DNA of 64,000 nt from Verrucomicrobiota bacterium (GTDB taxonomy: Bacteria > Verrucomicrobiota > Verrucomicrobiia > Chthoniobacterales > SZAS-18). How positions within the stretch are numbered: position 1 is the stretch's first letter; the number at the start of each line of letters is the position of its first letter. The position numbers and the translations under genes were made by a program. The DNA lies in assembly GCA_025353105.1 (NCBI GenBank), contig JANXRG010000006.1, positions 1-64,000 of the forward strand. Direction: 5' to 3'. This document shows, piece by piece, positions 55,119-63,753 of this stretch. The notes under the pieces are model-generated. The model saw only the letters and a list, made by a program, of their open reading frames with translations, ran no database searches and had not been told where the DNA came from.

Positions 55119-56957
55119 TCAACTGTGGATCAGCAGGCCAATGTCCTCGGGAAGGTTGGAAGCGACCTCCGTGACCACGTTGCCCCGCAGCAGCTTGCTC
55201 ATGTACTGCCGACCCGAGGCACCCAGGAGGACATAATCCGCCGCCACCGTCGCAGCGAGATCGAGGATGGTCGTGGCCGGGTCGTCGCTGACGGCGTACA
55301 CCGGCACGACGCAGACGCCTTTCTCGTCGGCGAGATTGAGCATGAACGACATGATGGCGTTCGCCTGGGGATCGTCCTGCCAGCGGGCCCGAGCGGCTCC
55401 ATGCGGCCGGCCCATCAGGAGGATGGACACCTCTTTGATGTAAAGGCAGTAAAGGGTTGATTTGCGCAGGACCGCCTCTTCGAGGGCAAAACGCAGCACC
55501 GGTGTCAGGCCGCGCGCGGCCACCAGCAGGCGGCCGCCATCGAGCGAAGGCCGGCGCATTTCCGCGACCGCCTCGGGCGTGACGATGTCGGCGACCGCGG
55601 TAGGCACGGTCATGGTCTTGAGGCCGGACAAGCGGTGGGAATAAGTCCGCATGCCGAAACCCAATCCGATCACGCACAAGACAAAGAACAACGCGTCGGG
55701 CTTGGTCCGCGCGAGCGTCAATTCGACAGCGGCGAGCAAAAGGAAGCAACCGACCATGAGCACGCGCTCGAGGGCGTGCATGGGGAGCTTTTTGTTAAAG
55801 GAGCAAGCGCCCAGATTCACGGTGATGGCGCCGACGACGCCGATCGCATAGAGCCCGGCGAGGGCCTCGCCGTTGCTCGCAAAAAACAGGACGATGATGG
55901 GCAGGACCGACGCGACGACCAACGGCCACCGCGGCACGCCATGGCCATTCAGACGGGTCATGACCGGGGGCATTTCGCCGTCCTGCCCCATCATGTAGAG
56001 CAGGCCGATCATTGCGACGATCGCGGTGTTCACCGCGCTGAGCAGCAGAAAGGCGAAAATGATGCCCACAACGGCGCCAAAAATCTTTCCAAAGGCCGGT
56101 GTGATCGTCATCGACCCAAATTGCTCGGCCAGAAACTTCAGCATGTCGTCCTGGCGGGTGGCCAGCTCGGGGCCGAGCGCGGCGGGCAGCGAGAGCATCG
56201 CGAGGCCGAGAAGCGCCGTGCCGACCACCACCTCGATCGCGACAATCAAAATGGCGCGATTCGCGGTCCGACTGACGCGCGGCTGATCGGCCTTGGCCCC
56301 AGGATCCAGCCGCATGACACCGGTCATGTTTGCGATAGCCTCCACGCCGCTAAGCGCCAGGATGACACCGACAAAATGCACCCACACGTGCCCGAGGCTC
56401 TCGTGCGGCGGCTGGATGTTTTGCAGAGTCCAATACGGGATGCTCAGGCCGAGAATGGCAATGACGGCTATCACCGTCGGCACCGCCAGCAGGACGGCGA
56501 GGCTGCCGCTGTGACGCGGTCCGTACGCATTCAGGAAGCCCAGCACACCGACGATTCCCATCGCGACGAACGCGGCATACTTCGCGGGCACGCCGAGGTA
56601 AATGATTCCGAAATACGCGCTCAAGCTCGCAGTGACGGTGAGGTCCGCCACGAGCAACAACGCCCCGAGCACGGCGAGCGACCGTCCCTGTAGGCGCGCC
56701 GCGGAATAAACGCCGCCGCCCTCCGGGAATAGGCGGCAGACGATGGAATACATGTAGCCGACCACACCGGTCAGCGCGCAGACCGCCAGAATAATCCACA
56801 ACGAGCCGAACCCGGCGACGGCAAAGCCCATGCCGATGACGTAGGCTTTGCTCGTGCCCCAATCGCCGTAAAGCAGTGCCGCGGCCCGGCGCCAGTCCAC
56901 GTTCCGAGGGCGGTGAATCGGGGCGCCTTCGGCGTCAAATGTAAGCGGTACAGCCAT
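55119..56957 (-). CDS. APC-superfamily permease fused to a universal stress (Usp) domain
   Basis: A 612-residue protein. Residues about 20-450 contain about 12 membrane helices of an amino acid-polyamine-organocation permease (FPEGGGVYSAARLQGRS and NMTGVMRLDPG loops). The cytoplasmic C-terminus (from about 470) is a Usp domain with RLLVAARGLTPVLRFALEEA and the ATP-binding LGASGRQYMSKLLRGNVV. The Usp part probably senses ATP or AMP to control uptake. Substrate unknown. Confidence 0.88.
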   Translation of the reverse strand: MAVPLTFDAEGAPIHRPRNVDWRRAAALLYGDWGTSKAYVIGMGFAVAGFGSLWIILAVCALTGVVGYMYSIVCRLFPEGGGVYSAARLQGRSLAVLGALLLVADLTVTASLSAYFGIIYLGVPAKYAAFVAMGIVGVLGFLNAYGPRHSGSLAVLLAVPTVIAVIAILGLSIPYWTLQNIQPPHESLGHVWVHFVGVILALSGVEAIANMTGVMRLDPGAKADQPRVSRTANRAILIVAIEVVVGTALLGLAMLSLPAALGPELATRQDDMLKFLAEQFGSMTITPAFGKIFGAVVGIIFAFLLLSAVNTAIVAMIGLLYMMGQDGEMPPVMTRLNGHGVPRWPLVVASVLPIIVLFFASNGEALAGLYAIGVVGAITVNLGACSFNKKLPMHALERVLMVGCFLLLAAVELTLARTKPDALFFVLCVIGLGFGMRTYSHRLSGLKTMTVPTAVADIVTPEAVAEMRRPSLDGGRLLVAARGLTPVLRFALEEAVLRKSTLYCLYIKEVSILLMGRPHGAARARWQDDPQANAIMSFMLNLADEKGVCVVPVYAVSDDPATTILDLAATVAADYVLLGASGRQYMSKLLRGNVVTEVASNLPEDIGLLIHS

Positions 56958-57003
56958 CGGAATTCAGGGTCGGCGGGTCGGATGTTTGGCGGCTTTCAGG
57001 CCT

Positions 57004-58356
57004 TTACGCAAGCCCAAGGCCTCGCGCGGCGGCCCAGCATTCCTGAAAACCCGGGGAAAAATCCCCGGGCCGCGTCGCCAGCCAACCCGCGACCAGAGCA
57101 GTCGGAAAGAACGCCCCGGTCTCCACTTCCGCGGCCGGCCAGTGGAAGGGCCCGTCGTGCCGCAACCGGTACAGGCGCACAAATTCCCAGCCATTGGTCG
57201 CGGTCGGCGCCAAGGTCGCCATTTCCTCGATCGACCCCGGCTGAATTCCGCGCAGGCCCAGTTCCTCGGCGAGCTCGCGGATCGCCGCCGCGGGATAATC
57301 CTCGCCGCGATCAAGATGGCCGGCCGCACTCGAGCCCCAGCAACCCGGCGCCTGATCCTTCCACGCGGACCGCCGCTGGAGAAAAATCTCGCCGATCGAA
57401 TTGACGATGAAAATGTGCACCGCGCGATGCCGCAAACGCTCCGCATGGACCTCTCCGCGCGGCGCCTGGCCCATCACGCGGTCCGCCTCATCCACCACGT
57501 CGAAAATCTCCGCGGTCCCGTCCTGCGCGGCGCCGAGAGGCGCAAGCTGTTTGGTCAATGCGATCCACTGGGTCAGCGAAAGCTCCTCCGCCCGGGCCGT
57601 CTCGGAAATCCCGATCGCCAGCGCGAGCTTCGGCCAATTTGCACCGCGCAGCTCCGCTTCGAGCATCTTCCGGAGCTGCTTGCGCCGTTGCGAGAATCCC
57701 GCGCGAGCGATGTGTTCAAACAGTTCCGGGTCGCACGACGGCACCTCGTCCGGCACACGGCGCGTGAAATCGATCAGCGCGGAATCCACCTTTGGCTCCG
57801 GTAGGAACACGCTTGGGCGCAAGCGCCGTCGCTCGGTCATCCGCCACCGGCGCCCGAGCAGCACGGTCGGCAGCCCATAGTCCGCCGAACCGACCGCGGC
57901 GCGCAAGCGGTCGCCCATCTCGCGCTGCACCAAAAAGAGGCAGCGCTGCGCCGGCGAAAGTGCGCTGGTGAAATGAAAAATGAGCTGGCTGGAAACGTTG
58001 TACGGCAGGTTACCCAGGATTTTCACCGGCTGCCGCGGCCAAAGCGAGCGCAGGTCAAAGTCGAGCGCGTCGGCATGGATGACCTCGAGATCACGCCCGC
58101 GATATCGCTCGCGCAAGAAATCCGCGAGCACGCCGTCCTTCTCGATCGCGGTGACCGACGCCCCGGAGTCCAGCACGAACCCAGTCAGCGCACCGAGCCC
58201 CGGGCCAATCTCGACGATCCGCTCACCCGGCCGCGGATCGATCTCCGCGACGATGGCGCGCGCGACGTTTTGATCGTGCAGAAAATTCTGCCCGAGGCTC
58301 TTGCTCGGCTCGCGACCGAGGGAGTCCAGCGCCGCGCGAATATCCGAGAGATTCAA
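57004..58356 (-). CDS. rsmA: RsmA (KsgA) 16S rRNA dimethyltransferase fused to a Nudix hydrolase
   Basis: RsmA makes m6,2A at A1518/A1519 of 16S rRNA. The N-terminal part has SLGQNFLHDQNVARAIV, EIGPGLGALT and the catalytic NLPYNVSSQLIF. The C-terminal 160 residues are a YfcD/isopentenyl-isomerase-like Nudix domain with EIFDVVDEADRVMGQ, HRAVHIFIVNS, and the box starting GHLDRGEDYPA and ending RELAEELGL. One frame covers both. Start TTG 58356 fits family length; TTG 58413 is also open. Confidence 0.9.
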   Translation of the reverse strand: MNLSDIRAALDSLGREPSKSLGQNFLHDQNVARAIVAEIDPRPGERIVEIGPGLGALTGFVLDSGASVTAIEKDGVLADFLRERYRGRDLEVIHADALDFDLRSLWPRQPVKILGNLPYNVSSQLIFHFTSALSPAQRCLFLVQREMGDRLRAAVGSADYGLPTVLLGRRWRMTERRRLRPSVFLPEPKVDSALIDFTRRVPDEVPSCDPELFEHIARAGFSQRRKQLRKMLEAELRGANWPKLALAIGISETARAEELSLTQWIALTKQLAPLGAAQDGTAEIFDVVDEADRVMGQAPRGEVHAERLRHRAVHIFIVNSIGEIFLQRRSAWKDQAPGCWGSSAAGHLDRGEDYPAAAIRELAEELGLRGIQPGSIEEMATLAPTATNGWEFVRLYRLRHDGPFHWPAAEVETGAFFPTALVAGWLATRPGDFSPGFQECWAAARGLGLA

Positions 58357-58437
58357 GGCGGGTGAATTTTTAAATGGATTCGCTCCCCGAATCGAACTCG
58401 ACGGATGGCCCAACGCCCTGGAAAAAATAAAACGTGG

Positions 58438-59631
58438 CTATTCGTGTCGAATTTGCGGCTTCTCAATTCTCGCCTTTTCGGGCAACAACCGCGGCTGCTC
58501 CCGGCGCTGCCGCTTGAACAACTTCTTCGCTTCTCCAAGCGAGACGCCCTCGATGAAATACGCCGTCGCCGTGCGCCCCAGCGCGTACGTGCCGCCGGCC
58601 GCCACCACGCCCGAGATCGCGTTGCCCCAGCCGGGGAAGAATTTTACGAGTGAACGCGTCACCTCACGAAAGGCGAAGCCCGCGCCGAAATTCAGGCCGA
58701 GCGTGGCGAGAAACTGCGCGCCCAAGCGGAAGCTCGCCTCGCGTCCGCTGATGTAGAGGATGCCCGACACCATCATGATTTGCAGCGTCAGGAGCACCGG
58801 CAGATCCGCAAGCGGAATCGGCTGCGTGCCGATCGCGCCGCAGGCGGCGGTGACGGATTTCACAAGCGATTTTGCAATCGCGGCCTGGCCGTCGCGCGCG
58901 CTGCTCAAACGCGCCATGTCTAGCTTGGCCTCGTTCGGCAGTTCAGCCACGAGGAGATTCGCCAGGACTTCGATATTGTGTCGGTGGTCGCTCGACTCAT
59001 CCAGCGTCCCGTCCGGCCGGAAACGGACCGCGGTGGCGACGCCCAACGTGGGCGTAAGGTGACCGCCAAACTCCGGCCGGCCGGCGAGCGCAACCTCCAG
59101 CGTGCGGCGCGAAGCCTCGAGTTCCGCGGGCGCGGGTTGTTCCGTGACGCCCGCCACCGCCACGCCGATCAAGCCCGGGCGGCGCTCGTGTCGATCGCTG
59201 ACGAATTGCATCAGTACCTCAAGTCCGTCGAAATCCGTGGCACGGCCCGTCGACCCGCCATGCAGATGCAGCACGAGATCGGGAGTCTCAGCGGAGGCGG
59301 CCACGCGCGTCGCGTCGTTGAGCGCGCCCAAGGGACCGCTTGGTCGCGCGTCCAGCACGCGAATGGTCCCGCGGCCACCGCGCGAAAATTCCTGCCAGCC
59401 GCGCGACTGCGTGGCCTCGGGGGGCAGCAGCGCGCCGAACAACGCGGAGAACAACGCGGCGGCATCCACGGACGGATCGCCGGTGAGCGCGAGGCGCGGC
59501 GGCCGTTGCCGCAGGAACAATTCCTTGAGCGGCACGATCTCGCGCAGGATCGGCTTCTGCAACCCTTCCGGCAGCCGCTCGATCAATCGTTCCAATTTCT
59601 CGAATTGCGCGAGGAAAGCCTTGTTTTTCAT
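58438..59631 (-). CDS. DUF697-type membrane protein with a degenerate GTPase domain
   Basis: A 397-residue protein like E. coli YcjF plus a GTPase-like front. The P-loop position at residues 51-58 reads GDPSVDAA instead of GxxxxGKS, and no NKxD is present. The C-terminal half has membrane helices (LLTLQIMMVSGILYISG, FGAGFAFREVTRSLVKFFPG, AISGVVAAGGTYALGRT) and a basic tail. It probably cannot hydrolyse GTP. It is 24 bases before the rsmA long frame. Confidence 0.75.
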   Translation of the reverse strand: MKNKAFLAQFEKLERLIERLPEGLQKPILREIVPLKELFLRQRPPRLALTGDPSVDAAALFSALFGALLPPEATQSRGWQEFSRGGRGTIRVLDARPSGPLGALNDATRVAASAETPDLVLHLHGGSTGRATDFDGLEVLMQFVSDRHERRPGLIGVAVAGVTEQPAPAELEASRRTLEVALAGRPEFGGHLTPTLGVATAVRFRPDGTLDESSDHRHNIEVLANLLVAELPNEAKLDMARLSSARDGQAAIAKSLVKSVTAACGAIGTQPIPLADLPVLLTLQIMMVSGILYISGREASFRLGAQFLATLGLNFGAGFAFREVTRSLVKFFPGWGNAISGVVAAGGTYALGRTATAYFIEGVSLGEAKKLFKRQRREQPRLLPEKARIEKPQIRHE

Positions 59632-59692
59632 GCAGGAGGGAGGCGGCTGGGCCGCGTTACGAAGAGGATCGGCAGCGAGGACGGGACCGGTC

Positions 59693-60172
59693 TTATCGGA
59701 GTTCGGCGAGCAAAACGTCCACGTGCTCTTCGGGTTTCACCTTTCGGAAAATCGCGCGCAATTTCCCGTCGGGACCGATGACAAACGTCGAGCGCTCCGC
59801 CCCCAGGTAGGTCTTGCCGTACATGCTCTTCTCGACCCACACGCCATAGTCCCCGACGATTTTCTTGTCGTCGTCGGACAGCAGCGGAAACGGGAGACTG
59901 AATTTCTCGATGAACTTCCGGTGGCTGTCGGCATTGTCCACGCTCACGCCGAAGATCACGGCCCTCTTGCTGAGTTCGCCCCAGGCATCGCGCAATCCGC
60001 ACGCCTGTTTGGTGCAGCCGGGCGTGTCGTCCTTCGGATAAAAATAGAGGACGACGTTTTTCCCGGCGAAGTCGCGGAGCGAAACCTTCGTGCCGTCGCC
60101 GGTATAGTCGCCACCGACGGCGACCGCGGAAAATTTCGGCGCTGGATCACCGACTTCTAGTTGCCTGCTCAT
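59693..60172 (-). CDS. bcp: Thioredoxin-dependent peroxiredoxin Bcp
   Basis: A 159-residue BCP/PrxQ peroxiredoxin: DFAGKNVVLYFYPKDDTPGC with the peroxidatic Cys, and a resolving Cys five residues on (KQACGLRD). It reduces hydroperoxides with thioredoxin. Start ATG 60172; the frame upstream runs into a dispersed repeat and is not coding. Confidence 0.93.
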   Translation of the reverse strand: MSRQLEVGDPAPKFSAVAVGGDYTGDGTKVSLRDFAGKNVVLYFYPKDDTPGCTKQACGLRDAWGELSKRAVIFGVSVDNADSHRKFIEKFSLPFPLLSDDDKKIVGDYGVWVEKSMYGKTYLGAERSTFVIGPDGKLRAIFRKVKPEEHVDVLLAELR

Positions 60173-60240
60173 CGCTGGAATGTCCGCGCGGATACGCGGA
60201 ATCTCAAGCTGGGAGGGACGTATTACCGAAACGCTCCGGA

Positions 60241-60277
60241 CATTTTGCCACCGCGCCCGGACTTCGCGTTCCACCTA
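60241..60277. repeat. Third copy of the dispersed repeat, at the AidB-like stop codon
   Basis: Reading on the minus strand: the TAG stop of the acyl-CoA dehydrogenase runs into GTGGAACGCGAAGTCCGGGC then GCGGTGGCAAAATG. It matches the copies at 39116 and 41891 with a few changes. Further hairpin remnants (GGGAGGGACG) lie at about 60211. Confidence 0.8.
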
Positions 60278-61927
60278 GGACCAAGCGCGAGCCAAAATCG
60301 TTGCGACGTCGACGCCGGAGGGCAGGGTGCCAAACGCGCGACCGCCGTCGCGCTCCAAGCGGGACGCACAAAACGCATCCGCCACCGCCGGCGGCGCAAA
60401 ACGGACGAGTAACGACGCTTGCACGCCAAGCACAATTGACTCGGAGAGCCGTCGCGCATTCGCTTCCTCGATTTTCCCCTTCATCCAATCGTCCCTTACC
60501 TTTTCGGCGAATCGATCCAGCCGAGGGTCAGATCCCAGCGCGGCGTCAATCTCCGCGAAGACGGCCGCAATCCCGTCGGGCGATTTTGCGGCCGCACGGA
60601 GCACATCGAGGCACATGACGTTGCCGGAGCCTTCCCAGATCGAATTCACCGGCATTTCGCGATAGAGCCGCGGCAGGACCGATTCCTCGACGTACCCGTT
60701 GCCTCCGAGCACTTCCATCGCTTCTGCAGCGAACATCGGACCGCGCTTGCAAACCCAGTATTTTGCGGCAGGCGTGAGCACGCGTCGCAGGTCAGCTTCG
60801 CGCGGGTCGTCGGCCGCATCAAATGTCCGCGCCACGCGCAGCCCGAGCGCGGTGGCCGCCTCGGATTCCAGCGCGAGATCGGCGAGGACGTTGCGCATCA
60901 ACGGCTGCCCGATCAATCGGCGGCCGAACGCCCTGCGGTGCGACGCGTGATGCAGCGCGTGCGAAAGCGCGAGGCGCATGATGCCCGCGGTGCCGACCGC
61001 GCAGTCGAGCCGCGTGTGATTGACCATCTCGACAATCGTCGGCACGCCGCGGCCTTCCTCGCCCAGCAGCCAGCCTTGGGTGCCGGCGAACTCCACCTCG
61101 CTGCTGGCGTTCGATCGGTTGCCGAGCTTGTCCTTGAGCCGCTGGATGCACAGCGGGTTGCGCCTGCCATCCGGTAAAAAACGCGGTGTAAAGAAGCAGC
61201 TCAATCCGCCCGGCGCCTGCGCGAGCACCAGGAACGCATCGCACATCGGCGCGGAGAAAAACCATTTGTGGCCGGTCAACAAATACGCCCGTCCCGGGCC
61301 ACTCTCGCTCTCTGGAACGGCTCTAGTCGTGTTGGTTCGCACGTCGGAGCCGCCCTGCTTTTCCGTCATGCCCATCCCGATCAGCGCACTCGTCTTTTCG
61401 TTCACCGGCAGAAAGCGGCGATCGTAGTCGCGCGAAAAAATCCGCGGCAACCACGTCTCCGAAAGCATGGGCAGCGCGACGGAGTGGCGTCGCAGCACCG
61501 GCACGGCCGCGAAGGTCATGGTGAGCGGGCACTGCGCGCCATTTTCGATCTGTCCGCACAGGAAAAATGCCGCCGCCCGCGCCACGTGCGAGCCGGGTCG
61601 CGGGTCGCTCCACGCCGACGCGTGAAGGCCCGCGCGCATAAAAATCGTCATCAGGTCATGCCACGCCGGATGAAACTCGACCTCATCACGCCGTCGCCCG
61701 AAACGATCATGCGTCTGCAGCCCGGGTGGAAATTTGTTCGCGAGATTTCCCAGTTCGATCACTTCCGGCCGTCCCAGTTGCAGGCCCAGCGCAGAAAGCG
61801 TGTCGACGGCCCAGCCCGCCCCCTCCCGCGCGACGGCCTCCTGCAGCGCCTCGTCACCCGAAAAGATGTTGTGGCCCTGCAGCAGCGGGGGCTGATTCGC
61901 GACTTCGTCGTTCGATGGGGCGCTCAT
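60275..61927 (-). CDS. AidB-like acyl-CoA dehydrogenase
   Basis: A 550-residue flavoenzyme of the AidB/isovaleryl-CoA dehydrogenase-like branch: IGMGMTEKQGGSDVRTNTT, LTGHKWFFSAPMCDAFLVLAQ, GEEGRGVPTIVEMVNHTRLD, and EVLGGNGYVEE. It is longer than catabolic enzymes, as AidB is. AidB binds DNA and protects against alkylation in E. coli; whether this copy is catabolic is not clear. It ends at a dispersed repeat. Confidence 0.9.
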   Translation of the reverse strand: MSAPSNDEVANQPPLLQGHNIFSGDEALQEAVAREGAGWAVDTLSALGLQLGRPEVIELGNLANKFPPGLQTHDRFGRRRDEVEFHPAWHDLMTIFMRAGLHASAWSDPRPGSHVARAAAFFLCGQIENGAQCPLTMTFAAVPVLRRHSVALPMLSETWLPRIFSRDYDRRFLPVNEKTSALIGMGMTEKQGGSDVRTNTTRAVPESESGPGRAYLLTGHKWFFSAPMCDAFLVLAQAPGGLSCFFTPRFLPDGRRNPLCIQRLKDKLGNRSNASSEVEFAGTQGWLLGEEGRGVPTIVEMVNHTRLDCAVGTAGIMRLALSHALHHASHRRAFGRRLIGQPLMRNVLADLALESEAATALGLRVARTFDAADDPREADLRRVLTPAAKYWVCKRGPMFAAEAMEVLGGNGYVEESVLPRLYREMPVNSIWEGSGNVMCLDVLRAAAKSPDGIAAVFAEIDAALGSDPRLDRFAEKVRDDWMKGKIEEANARRLSESIVLGVQASLLVRFAPPAVADAFCASRLERDGGRAFGTLPSGVDVATILARAWS

Positions 61928-61985
61928 GGCAGTGAGAGACAGTGTAGGATCATCGCCACCGCTGCGCCGACGCGCAAGGCGCGCC

Positions 61986-62650
61986 TCAGCTTCCCAGCTG
62001 ATCCGCGAGAGCGATCAGCCTGTCCGCGGCGATTTGAAATTCTGGGTCCGGGATGAGATCCGGCTGTCCATCCGGACCGTATTCAAGCGGGCGGCGAACG
62101 CGCGCCGCGCGCAGGCCGTGAGTCTGGGCCGCGCGCAAATCGAACGCATTCGACGCCACCAGCATCGTCTTCGATGGTTCGCGCGCGCGCAACTCGAGGG
62201 CGCCGCCATACGTGCGCGGGTGGGGCTTGTCTGCCAGGAGCAATTCCGCACACAGGACGCCATTCCACGGCAATCCGGCGCGCCTCGAAAGATTCGCCGA
62301 CTGCGCCACGCTGGCGCTCGACAGCGTCAGGCCAGGGTTTGAGCCGGTGCCAGACACCGGTCCACCCGTTCCGTTTCGTCCAATGGATCCAGGCCGAACT
62401 CCGCGAGCAACGGGTTAAGCGCCTCGCGCATGATTTGGTCCAAGTTCATAAGAGGCACCTCGCCGCGAATCACGCGGTCCGTGCCCGGTCGGGAACGGGC
62501 GCGCCAAGCCTCGGCGAAAGCGGCGGGATCGACGTGCCCCAGCCCCGCGAGCGCGCGAGCGCGTCGACCTCGACGATGATGCTGCCGCGGAAGTCGACGA
62601 CCGTGCCGAAAACGTCAAAAATCAGGGCTTGAATTCGCGCTGGGTCGAAG
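61986..62650 (-). pseudogene. Decayed haloacid dehalogenase, type II
   Basis: Homology runs through all three minus-strand frames. N-terminus IQALIFDVFGTVVDFRGSII (near 62630-62575) lacks a start codon; after a shift near 62545 comes GHVDPAAFAEAWRARSR and MNLDQIMREALNPLLAEFGL; after a shift near 62363, VWHRLKPWPDAVE; then a small deletion, and the C-terminal SRRAGLPWNGVLCAELL to ADQLGS stop at 61986. At least three frame breaks and about 15 missing codons. It is related to the intact gene at 41210. Confidence 0.85.
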
Positions 62651-62875
62651 TGATTTATCTTCTGACAAATGCCGTTTTGTCCGACTGGCAGCGAACCAAA
62701 TCATCGCCCCTCGCAGCGCTATCTGGGGTGCACCGTCCGCGAAGAATTTGTCACCATCCGGAATTTTGCTTGCCATGGTGGTCTGGTCCGTCGCAAGTTC
62801 CCTCCAGCGCATGGTGTCTCATCATTAATGACTGACGTTGTATTCGACAGCGCAACCGGCGGCGTCCGGTAAACT

Positions 62876-63304
62876 ATGCTGCGATTCCCCGTCTCGCCGC
62901 AAAAACAGGATGAACTCCTGCGTCGCATGCAGTCTCTCCAGATTTTGGAGCATCAACTTGAGGAAGGCTATTTTCACGCTGGTGACGGCATGCACGGCGT
63001 ACACCTCATCCACAAGCCCACTGGCATTCGCGTCCGGTGCGGCCGCGAGCGCAGCCAGGGCATGAACCGGTTCTACGCGCGCCGACTTTTGATTGAGGAA
63101 CTCGAGGCCCGGCAGAACGGGCGCACGCGCCATGAGGTGAAGGCCGAAAGATTGCGCGACGAGAAGCAGCGCCGCCGGCACCATCCCGCTGCCGCACCGC
63201 GCCAGACCCCGCTGATTCAGCGCATCGCGAGCGACACCACGCCGAGCTTTGCCGATTTTATGCGGCGAATGGCGGCCTACACGCTGCGGCCCTTAGAGCC
63301 GTAG
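62876..63304 (+). CDS. Release-factor-like protein lacking the GGQ motif
   Basis: A 142-residue protein with the class I release-factor core after the catalytic loop: VHLIHKPTGIRVRCGRERSQ, NRFYARRLLIEELEAR and a basic helical tail. Where GGQ-containing relatives have a stretch like GGQHVNK, this has YFHAGDGMHG (32-41) and is about eight residues shorter, so GGQ is lost, apparently by an in-frame deletion. It is unlikely to hydrolyse peptidyl-tRNA; it may still bind ribosomes. The frame is otherwise intact. Confidence 0.7.
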   Translation: MLRFPVSPQKQDELLRRMQSLQILEHQLEEGYFHAGDGMHGVHLIHKPTGIRVRCGRERSQGMNRFYARRLLIEELEARQNGRTRHEVKAERLRDEKQRRRHHPAAAPRQTPLIQRIASDTTPSFADFMRRMAAYTLRPLEP

Positions 63305-63309
63305 GCAAA

Positions 63310-63337
63310 GGAACAAGGAACAGGAAGGAAGAAGAGG
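63310..63337 (+). repeat. Heptamer half-array (GGAACAA) after the release-factor-like gene
   Basis: GGAACAA, GGAACAG, GAAGGAA, GAAGAGG (63310-63337) match the left half of the arrays at 29884, 31030 and 49358. The right half is degraded to CTCCTTTAATTC near 63363. It starts five bases after the gene's stop. Confidence 0.8.
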
Positions 63338-63467
63338 GATGGACGGAGCGACTTCGATTGCTCTCCTTTAATTCGTGTCCCTCGTGCCTTCGGGGCCAAC
63401 TCAACCGGCCGGGTGCGTTGGCGCTTCCGCCATTGCCAAAGTGGTCGACGCACGGCAGATTCGCGCC

Positions 63468-63689
<222 letters not shown>

Positions 63690-63753
63690 GCTTTTCCCAA
63701 CCGGCAGGGCGTCCGCGCCCGATTGCTCACTGCCATCCCCGCCAACCAATCCT

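Noticed and set aside
58376-58412. tRNA-like T-loop on the minus strand (GTTCGATTC followed by a CCA-like end)
   Set aside because: The bases flanking the loop do not pair as a T-stem, and no anticodon arm or acceptor match is visible upstream.
62615-62812. Short minus-strand frame before the dehalogenase pseudogene
   Set aside because: No start signal, no recognisable motif and a composition like non-coding sequence; the gap 62651-62875 shows nothing I can support.
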